A stretch of DNA of 64,000 bases from Scedosporium boydii (lineage: Eukaryota; Ascomycota; Sordariomycetes; Microascales; Microascaceae), in assembly GCA_002221725.1 (NCBI GenBank), contig NJFT01000099.1:1-64000 (forward strand), read 5' to 3'. Position 1 is the stretch's first letter; the number at the start of each line of letters is the position of its first letter. Below the pieces are notes generated by a model. It searched no databases. It saw only the letters and a program-made list of their open reading frames with translations, and had not been told where the DNA came from. Below, piece after piece: positions 21,092 through 30,930 of the stretch. A program made the translations under genes and the position numbers.

Positions 21092-23280
21092 TCAAGTGTC
21101 GAATACTATTTGGTCTGTTCCCAGGCGACATTCGGAGATGCCTTCGTCATATATATCTGCCTTGGGCCTATTCAAGTTAGAACCCAGGGCCTCAATCAAT
21201 GTCCCGTCATCTAGATCAATTGCCCACACCATGGTCCTGCACGACGCACCGACGCGTTAGCGAGCCTCCTTTCCTTCGTTCTTAGTTAGGTAAGAAGATT
21301 TTTGAGAACTTACCCGCCGAGACAGCGCTTATTTGCGTAGTCCATCTTCATTTTCAGTGTCCTTGCGTCGTCCCAGCTTACCCACTGGTCGTTATCCCAA
21401 GTGACGATCTGGACACCTTCTGACTCGTAGAACGTCTGCGTACCACCATTGGCAATAATCTGGTTGATTTCGGCCGCCGACAGTACCCCAGGCGTACCAG
21501 TGCAGTGACCTGCGTTTGCGCCTGTAGAGTTCTTGAAGGGACAACCCGGTGCCATGCAGCCGGGATCCTCCATAGTGAAACCTGCGTCAGGATAAGAAGA
21601 TTGGTTAGTAAAAGAAACAGGTCCGTTGGAAAAGGAAATTTGACATAGGACCGAGTCGACAGCGCCAGGCGCGGGGGTCCAGGGTCTACAACGTACTTCT
21701 ACCGTAGAAACCAAGGCCAAGAACTACACGTTCTGGATTGATATTGTTGCGCCACAGAAGCTCAAGACCCAATTGAATCTCGGTCAAGTTGGTATGGGCG
21801 TAGGCATAGGATCCGATAGACCTGACCGTGCTGTCCCATACGCCATCTAAGAATGGCAAATGAGCGACATTTCCCTAGGGAAACTGGTTCGTCCTAAGAG
21901 GCAAAAGAGAAGGAGTCCGAATACTCACGAATATCGTACGTCATAATATTTAGCCAGTCCACCCAAGGTTCTATCTCTTTTAGATTGAAGCCACGGAGGT
22001 ACCAGTAGCTGGCGGGCTATACACGAAGTAGATCGTTAGAACACACCCGTTTGTGGGAAAGAAAGAAGAAGAAAAAAGGAGAGGGGGTTTTCATGGCTAA
22101 GACACTTGCAAGAGTAAGGCTTATTCCAAACCGCCTTCCAGTGCGGTTGAGACGTTCGCGCAGGCGCCGGAGCATCCTAACATAGTTGTCAAAGTCCGCC
22201 TCAATGCCGCCGCGGTCATCGGCTACGGGATACTGAGAATCGAGTTAGCTAGTTGAACTCTCTCAGGACCGAAAATGAGAAATGAGAGGGCCCTTGGGGA
22301 AGGCTAGGTAAGGAATGGATGAGGATGCTCACCTCCCAGTCGATATCGACGCCGTCAAAGCTATGCTGGAACATGAAGCTAATAAGCGACTCGAAGAAGG
22401 CGTCCTGATTGGCGTCCGACTTGGCCATGTCCGTGAATGTGGTGCGATACGGACCCGGATCGTTCATGGCCCAGCCCCCGATGGCAATCCATACCTCCAG
22501 GCCTGGCTGGCGTGCTTTGAGGGCTGTGACTTCGTCATAATGCGATGCTGTATCGCTGTCCATGGGTGCGACGTGGAACGTCTGCGGATGGATCAACGCA
22601 AAGGCGTAGTTGATGTGCGTATAGTAGCCGAGCGGGATCTCACTTGGCTTCATGGTGCCGCAGGGGCGCTGCTGGTTCCAACCCTCATAGTAGCCAATAG
22701 TCCTCTTCTCCGAGGTACGCTGCTCAATGGGGCACTCCGGGCTCGCCACTCGGGCACCCCGGCAGAAGTCTTGTGTGGTTCCGCAGAAACCGAACGGACT
22801 GCAGCAGACGTTGAGCGGGCACACGGCTAGTTCGGACCATTCCATCCCCCAGCCTGGATCGCACTCGCTCTTCCAGTCGCACTGGGAGGTGCAGCCTTGA
22901 CCGCAAAAATCAGGACCACCGCCGCACACACCCTTTCCTTGGGCGTCTCTGCATCGCAAGAGTCAATTAGACTTATTCAGCCTCACTTTGGGGATTTTGA
23001 GAAGCAGATCTGCCAAGACTTACAGAGGGCCACAGCAGCCGATAGGGCATGGCTTTGTGGCTGAGCAGCTGTAGTCTTCCTCCGCCGCCGCCGCCGCCAC
23101 GACGGCAAGGACCTCTTCGGTGGACTGAGATGCCAAAGATATTTTTTGGGTCGAGGCAAATTCAGATTCGGGCGATAGAAACGCGCGGGCGGGGATGCCT
23201 CCCTCATCAGCGTTAAAGGCACGGGCATGGGCTAAACCCACGCCTACTTGCAGAACAGTAAGGACTGCTGATGCTAGCAT
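21092..23280 (-). CDS. Secreted GH18 chitinase with CBM18 chitin-binding domain
   Basis: Endo- or exo-acting chitinase of fungal subgroup C type. Exons are 23280..23024, 22948..22333, 22232..22110, 22016..21929, 21846..21697, 21581..21314 and 21236..21092, giving 548 residues. A signal peptide (1-21, ends AHARA) is followed by an Ala-rich linker and the Cys-rich entry PCPIGCCGPL. CBM18-like cysteines run from about 94 to 148 (CPLNVCCSPFGFCG). The GH18 barrel starts at TIGYYEGWN near 169. The catalytic motif DGVDIDWE (284-291) is intact, with Glu291 as acid. MTYDIHGVWD and GFYGRSFTM follow, then the closing VWAIDLDDG. The third intron uses a GC donor. Subgroup-C enzymes often carry LysM modules before CBM18; this one has none, but a LysM gene lies 3 kb away. 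Confidence 0.92.
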
Positions 23281-24363
23281 GTTTGCGTAGCTATTGCCTA
23301 CCAGGTTGGTTACTCGAACCTGCGGAGGAAATGTGGGATAAGGAGAGAGGGAGAGAAACAAGGAAGGTAGGAAAGAGGGACATGGAGAGGAGAGCTCGCC
23401 CCAAAGCCTCCTTTGCCGAAAATATGGTCGGAGTAGTATTAAGATTCAAGAAGGAAAAGGAGCCCTGACAAAGGGGGAAGAATATCCCCAGGAGACGAGC
23501 GATACCAGTAACATACGGGATTACCTTCGGCTCTCCATCACCAACCGGAGCCCCCGCCACGACTTACACGCCGGCTAGGCGGAGATGCATCCAAGCTCGA
23601 ACGGTCTCTCCAGGTGGGTCTAATCTCCTATTCCGCCGACCTGCATGCAAAATTAAGAGCTCCCCCATGCTTTCTTGGCATTTAACTATGGTACTGGTAC
23701 TTCGAGTTCTCGGGGGCGCTAGGAGCTGCATCCGATGGAGACGCAACCGCTCAATGTTACCCTAGACCCGCTGGTGTTACAGGCCCCATCCCCGAAATGA
23801 GGCTAAGAATCACAATGGCACGGGGTCAGTCAGACCTCGTGTGAGGCTTGACCACACCTGGCTAGGTATCGGGATGGTAATTTGCGTTTTGGTGACATTG
23901 CTGGAATCTTGGCCATCTTTCAGTGGACTGTTCCAAGCATACGCTGTCTACGAGAAGCAGACACACACACATCACTCGCGTGAGGTCGGGCGATGTCGCG
24001 CTCGCTGGGCTTTGGGAGTGGAGTTGCAATATCACTTGGATCATGTTGCCTGCGTGGGCGAACGGCGAACCACGGACCTATTCAAGTCGTGAGCGTTAAG
24101 GGAAACAGAAGACTTGAAGTTGCCGAATCGCCGAGGGCCACCAAGGAAGGGAGCGGTCTCCTCCAAGTTTGGCCTTGGTTCGATCGACTCCCTCATTCCG
24201 CTTCCGCCCTTGCCCCCTTCTCCTCCTCCTTCGGCTTATTCCCTTTTCTTCCACGCCAGCTGCGTTGCCAGTTGAACTAGCAGCTACTGCGTATCATATA
24301 CTTTCACCTCGAAAGGGCTGAAAGGAAGAATCGCGACTAAAGGAGGGACAGTTCAACTTTACC
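23281..24363. other. Divergent intergenic region between GH18 and SGNH hydrolase genes
   Basis: 1.08 kb with both promoters. No domain-bearing frame. A short CA run (ACACACACATCACT) is near 23960, and a C/T-rich leader precedes the SGNH gene from about 24180. Confidence 0.5.
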
Positions 24364-26505
24364 ATGCACTCGCCTATCCGAGTTCTTACCACCGCCTTGT
24401 GGCCGGTGATGGTAGCTTCGTATGCTATCCGCATCGTCGGTCCCGGAAATGAGACGGACGGGGACACCTCGCCCAACATCATATCGCCACTTCTGGAGAA
24501 ACGCGCCGACGGCCAAGTTTCCTTCGCCTTCATCGAGCGCTGGGCCGCCATCGGTGACAGCTTCACTGCAGGAATCGGCTCGGGCCAGCGCCTCGGCAAT
24601 TTTCCCGTAAACACGCCCGACTGGCTCTGCTCTCGCTACTCTTATACCTGGCCGCAAATCGTCGACCGCTCCATAGGCGGGGGCAGGTCGAATTTCCAGT
24701 ATCCCGCTTGCAGCGGTGCGCGTTCTGAGGGTATCTACGAGCAGGCGGAGAATCTTGAGGGTAACCTTGATGTTGTGATGCTTACGGCGGGCGGCAACGA
24801 CCTTTGTCTGGTATGCACTACTATTCTCTTCATCCCTCCCCATCCCCAAAGGTTCCAATGACACCGCCCCGTGCTAACAATTCATCGCAAACAAATAAAA
24901 AAGGCCGCCATGATTCGGGAATGTGTGATGTTGCCATACCATGGCGAGGCTGCCTGCAACACCCTTATTAACAAGGCGAACGAAAATATCAATACCATTC
25001 TCAAACCCAACGTTCGGGCGATTCTCAACGCTCTCAAGCCCAAGATAAAAGAGGGCGGTATCGTCATCTACAACGGCTATGCGCCCTTCTTCAATACGGA
25101 AAATGAGGATTGTGCGGACCCCAAGAAGCAAAAATGGGCCTTACCCCAGTGGCTTTCTTGGAACTACTGGACGGGCCAAGGGCTACGTCTGACGGTGGCG
25201 CGTCGCGACACCTTCAACGAGCTCGTGAAGGGGATCAACAAAGCCATTCACGAAGTTGTTATCGAGTTCCAAGAGGACGGAGATGTAAAGTACGACATAG
25301 AATTTTCAGACTGGAGCACTTGGCCAGCTGAAGTTGACGGACAGATGTGTTCACCTCGAAGCAATGGCCAATGTCCTGACCCAGAGCACCAGCCTGAGAT
25401 GCATTTCTTCAAGCCCAACACCTATGTGCGCGGTATACCCGAGCATGACATGCTCAAACGCCGCGAGATTAGTGATGGCGAGTTAGAAGGGATGCTACCC
25501 CCCAACCCCACGCCGCCCATGGCGGACTTCTATGATTCGCTCCTCTACAAGTCGCCCAACCCCCCTGCCGTCGCTCTGCATAAGCTCGACCGTCGTGCTC
25601 CCTCGCCTCCCAACTGTCCCGGTGACGGTTCTTTCGACCCGACCTTAGGCCTAGGTCTACCTGACACTTTTGCTAAGAACTTCCACCCCAATGAGAAAGG
25701 CCATGAGACCATTGCATCGTTCGCCTTGCAGAACCTCGCCTACGCCAAGCTTAAGCAGCAAGGCAAGGCGGGAGACATGTGCCAGATAAAAACAGAGGAG
25801 TTTACTTGCTATCAGAAGTTGGGCCGCAAGGCTTGGGTTAGCTGGGAGCGCCTCGACGTGAACTATAAGGACTTTTGCAACAATAAGGTCACCCACTCGC
25901 CTGGCGCAATCAACTGGAATTACAAGCACATATACCACATCGACACGCCAGAAGAGGTAGAGTTCGAGATCAAATTAAGCAATGGTGCCGGAACTTTTGA
26001 CAAGGCTATGTGCCTCGAATCGTTTGACCGCATCATCAACTCCTGCGACGGCAATGACCCTGCGAACCCGTTAAACTTGAAGTTTGGTGGCCAGTACAAG
26101 CGCGGCAGTTACACCTACGAAATCCGCACTGGCGGTGGGAGAAACCGCGAGTTTATCACACGTACGGACGGCGTCTGCGAAGGCTGGTACAAGGTCTTTT
26201 GGGAAAAGTATACCATATCCGGCAAGGGCTGGGCTGGCTGGGACTACGGCCGGGAAACTCTGCTGCCTGCCCTCAAGAAGTGCGCCGGCCTTGGCATTAC
26301 CAGCTTCAATTTTGAGTACTATCGCTACCCCCAAGACCACGACGGTTGGGAGTGGAAGGCCACCTTTAACTCGCCCCTGGGGGTCAGGCGTCGGTGCTTG
26401 AACAATCTCAAAGTCCAGGCGGGTGCTGGGGGTTATACGCATAGGCGGGAGAATAGAAAGGAGCTGGAACAGTATGAGAACTTTGGATGCGGTGGCAACG
26501 CGTAG
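24364..26505 (+). CDS. Secreted SGNH/GDSL hydrolase with a cysteine-rich C-terminal domain
   Basis: Two exons, 24364..24810 and 24904..26505, give 682 residues. There is a signal peptide (about 1-20). The SGNH core covers about 55-430: block I AAIGDSFTAG with the nucleophile Ser66, block III GGNDL around Asn145, and block V NFHPNEKGHE with His410. The residue three before that His is Lys, not the Asp usual in DxxH, so a Ser-His dyad is possible. A second region (about 435-682) has regular cysteines and motifs (ESFDRIINSCDGND, LKFGGQYKRGSYTY) that remind me of tails in large fungal chitinases and other secreted carbohydrate-active proteins; this likeness is from memory. The substrate could be a lipid, acetyl-sugar or other ester. 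It is divergent from the GH18 gene. Confidence 0.85.
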
Positions 26506-27322
26506 TGAGCTTGGCAAGAGCGTGGATGTGATTTTTCGTCGAGATTTATATGCTAGAGTATATACAAATATTCTATAATTATCGATACTCTCGATAGACT
26601 GGATGCAGTTTGTCAACTGGTTTTTCACTTTGTCTGGGACCGCCGGAAGCCGACAATGTTTACTTTTCTTTTTCTTTTTCTTCTTGGATCGTGATAATAT
26701 TATTATTGTATATGAATGCCTGTCCAAGATCTTAACGAATCTAGTCGTCCGGGTACCACGGCGCAAGAGGCCGTCGGTTTCATGCCAACCAGGTGAAGCG
26801 TTTCAGGGTCAGGCCAAGACAGCGGCGTATAAGACAGATGGGAACCGATGTAGTCGTGGCGTAGGCTACATGCTCGGCCACCAAGGACCGGAAAAGATCT
26901 TTGCCTATCTGATATCAGTGGGCTAGTCCGACAGGCTCGATTGCATTAACTGTCGTTTTTATCCTCTAGCCATGAGGGTATTCCCAACTCACTTCCCTCC
27001 AACACTCCCCTATCTATGACAATCCCCTAAAGTTCCGCGGTCTGTGATATTATACTAATACAAGTCGCTGCGCGTTACTTCGTACAAAGTAATCATATTC
27101 GCGATTTGTTTGGCCAATACAAACAGGCCTCAAGATAACCAACCGGGAACCCATGCGCTGTAGCTATGTCGCTAGCCATCAATGAGGTGCCATCTGAAAT
27201 CATACACTCTATTATTTTTCTAAAATCATCTCGTAATATGACAATGAGTGAAGTCGGTATCTCTTACAAGTTTCCCACCAAAGTTTTTTTTTTGGCAAAT
27301 AGAACAGAGCCCTTTGCCAGGA
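26506..27322. other. Convergent intergenic region
   Basis: About 0.8 kb between two converging genes. It has a T/C-rich stretch (26659..26686), an A/T-rich part, and one TACTTCGTA at 27076..27084 followed by a complementary AAAGTAA. No gene is seen. Confidence 0.5.
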
Positions 27323-28318
27323 TTATTTCGACTTGTTATCCCCGGGTTTTACAACCTGGTCCTTCACCGCACCAATCTGCGTATCCACAACATGGAACTG
27401 CGACTCTAGCGACTTCCTAAACAAGTCCTTCCCAATGACCAAATCCTCATCCTTCATCCTCTCCAGATCCCACAGCGTCGCTCTCATCCAGCTCACCACA
27501 GCGGCGACGTTCCTATAATCCACGTCTTCCTTCGCCTTATACAGGTTCCTCCACACCGCCGACGCCAATACGGCATCACCCCTCGCAATACCCTCATCGT
27601 ACGAGGCAAGGAGGCCGCGCCACTGCACGAAGAGGTCCTTGAGGAAGCGCTGGCGCTGGCTCTTGGCGGTGAGACCGTGGTTGATGTCCATCATGCGCTC
27701 GCAATCGAAGAAGAAGTGGTTGAGCAGCTGGTGGTACCAGGATTGGTAGGCTTCGGGTTCGAGACAACGGGCGCGGGCGACGAGGACATACATCCGGAGC
27801 ATGGTGACCTGGGACCATGTACTGAAGGTGGGCGGTAGGCCGAGGACTAGAATGAACAATGTTAGGGGATGCGTAGTTCAAACGACGGGGTGGGGTGTTT
27901 GGTTTGTATACGTACGCTTGTGCCATGTGCCCTCTGACTTGCCCACTTCCTCGCCATCCTCCAGCGTTTCCAACGTTCCATTGTGTCGGTCAACCTCCGA
28001 GATGCTGTAGGCCGCAGGTTGCGCGACCTTCTTGTAAACCTGGTGCGTCCCTCCATAGATCGCATACGAGCCGACGAGACCGGTACCGTCAATCTTCCTC
28101 GTGGGGATGCTGTCGTCGAGTTTCTTCGCGCTAGCCTTCGTCTTCGCAGGACCCGCCTGCGTGCTCTCTCTTCGGGTCTGCGTTGCGATTCTTTGAGGCA
28201 CGGCAGCGACGGTAGGTAATCGGGCGAGTCGCGAATTGGCGGGAAGGAATTGGGTTTGTTGCTGAGCTGCGTGTTGGAGGAGCGTCCTCGCGTGGACGCC
28301 GCACCGTGAACAGGCCAT
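27323..28318 (-). CDS. CBP3: Ubiquinol-cytochrome c chaperone (complex III assembly)
   Basis: Mitochondrial assembly factor (UQCC1 in animals). With Cbp6 it binds the ribosome tunnel exit and newly made cytochrome b. Exons are 28318..27916 and 27846..27323, giving 308 residues. The N-terminal 75 residues are Arg/Ala/Gln-rich without acidic residues, as in a matrix-targeting presequence. The conserved domain opens with TWHKLLGLPPTFSTWSQVTMLRMYVL, split by the intron. It continues with WYHQLLNHFFFDCERMM, SQRQRFLKDLFVQWRG and YDEGIARGDAVLASAVWRNL, all typical of the family. It is head-to-head with CEM1. Confidence 0.93.
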
Positions 28319-28665
28319 CGTGGGAGGATGTGGAGGATTGTGAATTGGCCTTTCCAACCTTTGCCGATTCGCGAGATGAGGTTGAAAGTCGCGACGGGAA
28401 AATTTCGGGCGTGTGGAGTCTCTAAAAAATAAGTTCAGGAACACTTCGTTTAACCGGGTAATTCGCACTGTTAGAATATTTGGGTTGGGGCACGGGTTCC
28501 ACAGTGTCCGAAATCTCACGCTCTTTCTTCATGCGACCAATATATTATGAGCTGGGCTAAAGCTTCCGTCATATGTCGTCGGCATCAAGCTCGCTTCACC
28601 GAACTCCGTAGGCGGGAAAGTATGTCATCCGCCTCTTACTCCTTTTTCAGAAATAAGGCGTCCAG
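28319..28665. promoter_or_regulatory. Short shared promoter region of CBP3 and CEM1
   Basis: 347 bp between two divergent start codons of nuclear genes for mitochondrial proteins. Both promoters must overlap here. I see no clear TATA box. Shared regulation is inference. Confidence 0.5.
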
Positions 28666-30076
28666 ATGCGGCGAGTTGTGGTGACAGGCCTCGGCGCCGT
28701 CACGCCCCTCGCCGTGGGGGTGCGAACGACGTGGAAACGGATTCTGGCTGGCGAGTCGGGTATTACCAGTGTTCTTACGGAGCGCCCACCCGCAAGCCAG
28801 TGGAAGGGCATTCCGAGCACCGTCGCGGGTCTCGTGCCCCTGGATAAAGGGAAGGGGGCGGAGCATGAGTGGCGACCATCGGAGTGGCTCAGCGCTGTTG
28901 AGCAGGACAAGATGCCGCGACATACGCAGTATGCCGTCGCTGTGAGTGAAATGGCCTTGAAGGATGCAGATTGGGCGGCGACGACGGAACAAGAGAAAGC
29001 GATGTCGGGCATATCGATGGGTAGCGGAATCGGTGATCTCGATCATCTTTATACTACGAGTTTGGGATACAATCAAGATGTAAGTCACGGATCCAGTAGA
29101 GCATACAAATTGACAGGTGCCAATATATATAAATAGGGCTACAAGAAACTATCGCCGTTCTTTGTGCCAAAGATTCTCTTGAACATGGCAGCGGGCCATG
29201 TCTCGATGAAGTACGGTCTCCAGGGACCCACGCGCTGCATCACAACGGCATGCGCAACCGGAGCCGACTCGATAGGTGATGCCTTCACTACGATTAGGCT
29301 CGGCCGTGCCAACGTCATGGTGGCCGGTGGTACGGAGTCGTGCATCCACCCCCTCGCCCTTGCCGGCTTCGGAAAGGCCCGGTCCTTATCGACGGCCTAC
29401 AACGACCACCCAACCTCAAGTTGCAGGCCATTTGATCGCGACAGAGATGGGTTCGTGATTTCTGAGGGCGCCGCAGCACTCGTTCTTGAAGAACTAGAAC
29501 ATGCCGAAAGGCGAGGCGCGCGTATTTATGCCGAGATTACAGGCTGGGGATCAACTGCCGATGCGCATCACATAACAGCGCCGAGGTCAGATGGGAACGG
29601 CGCCTTCCGAGCCATGGCGGAAGCTCTTCGGGAAGCTGGAGTGAAGGCATCTGAGGTGGACTACATTAATGCGCATGCTACCGGAACGCGCGTGGGCGAC
29701 GCGGCGGAGATTCTAGCGATTAAGGAGCTCATGAAGGATGTTGACGAGAGCGCGGTCACGGTGAGCAGCACCAAGGGTGCAACGGGACATTTGTTAGGAG
29801 CGTCAGGTGCATTGGAAGCGCTATTGACGGTGCTATCCATCCATGAGGTAATGTGACCGCCCTTGGACCTCGAAATTATTTCATCCATCAGCTAACCTGA
29901 AGATGCAGAGAGTTGTCCCTCCGACGTTGAATCTGGACCACCCCGATGTCGGCGGCATCAAGTTCAACCTGGTCCCTAACAAGTCCCAGAAGAAGGAGAA
30001 ACTGGATGTGGCTGTATCAAATAGTTTCGGCTTCGGAGGTGTTAATTCTTCCTTGGTATTTTCGCGACTCGTCTAA
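28666..30076 (+). CDS. CEM1: Mitochondrial 3-oxoacyl-[acyl-carrier-protein] synthase
   Basis: Condensing enzyme (KAS II type) of mitochondrial type II fatty acid synthesis, which supplies octanoyl chains for lipoic acid. Exons are 28666..29079, 29137..29847 and 29909..30076, giving 430 residues. The catalytic triad is visible: Cys177 in TTACATG, His318 in NAHATGT and His356 in [12 protein letters not shown]. The glycine-rich end [14 protein letters not shown] is also present. The protein begins directly with [14 protein letters not shown], so a targeting sequence is short or cryptic; its first residues are basic. An upstream exon cannot be excluded but is not needed. The pathway product, lipoate, is used by the E2 and X subunits of pyruvate dehydrogenase (PDX1 is elsewhere in this window). 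Confidence 0.93.
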
Positions 30077-30930
30077 GAAAGACGTCGCAGCTTGGTGCAT
30101 ATTTGTATGATAAAGGGCGACCTTGAGGATACTATGGTTCAGTGTACAATTAGATCTAGAAGGGGCAAAGCAAGGACTATGATATGTTGAATGGCATAAT
30201 TAACGGGCTGGATTTAGACGATATGAATGTGATTTGGATGGCATTTTAAATTTAATATTATTCCGGCACACGCGCGGTTGTTGCGGGAGTGAAGTGTAGA
30301 CGCAGACGCAGACGCAGACGCAGGTACGAAGTACACGATGCTCGTGGGAGGCGCGTCGTCTGTTTCTGCTTTTGTCAGTGCTAAATCTAGGACACGTTTC
30401 AGCCTCAGTTCAGCAAACTCAACTTCATCTATCCAGTTTTGAACCTCGAGAACCGGTCTCTTCAATTGACATTAATTCTTCCACTTATCGCAAATGGAGT
30501 AAACCCCAATTTTACTTTTTCAGTTGAGAGAAGACCAGGATTAGATCAACACGAAAAAGGACACTGTTCTTTCGAACCTTAGCACGGTACGAACTACGGC
30601 CTCCTGGCTCCTCACTTAGCATCTCCCGATATCTTATCTTCATCGATTATTTCGTTCGGGACGAGTGATCTGAGAAACTCTATCGCTGGGCCGTTTGCAC
30701 CAGGCATTCGGATGAATTGAAGGATCCTAGCTCATCAACGATAATTGATGAATCCGTGTGTCTTGTGGGCCGCATGCTGTGACAGAGTCAGGGATCGCAT
30801 GTGTGACACCTGCTCACATCAATCCGTTCCTCGTTCACCCCAATTCCCCTCACCCCAGCCCCAGCACCTCATGTGAGAAGTAGTGGTCTCCGCAGCCGCT
30901 GAAAGCACCTTACGACCCCCTGCCGCGGCC
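30077..30930. other. Intergenic region before the OPT transporter
   Basis: 0.85 kb with the CEM1 3' UTR and the OPT promoter. It contains a hexanucleotide repeat (30299..30323) and one TACGAAGTA (30325..30333) right after it. No gene is seen. Confidence 0.5.
30299..30323. repeat. Hexanucleotide microsatellite (GACGCA)4
   Basis: Four tandem GACGCA units followed by the 9-mer TACGAAGTA at 30325..30333. Confidence 0.85.
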
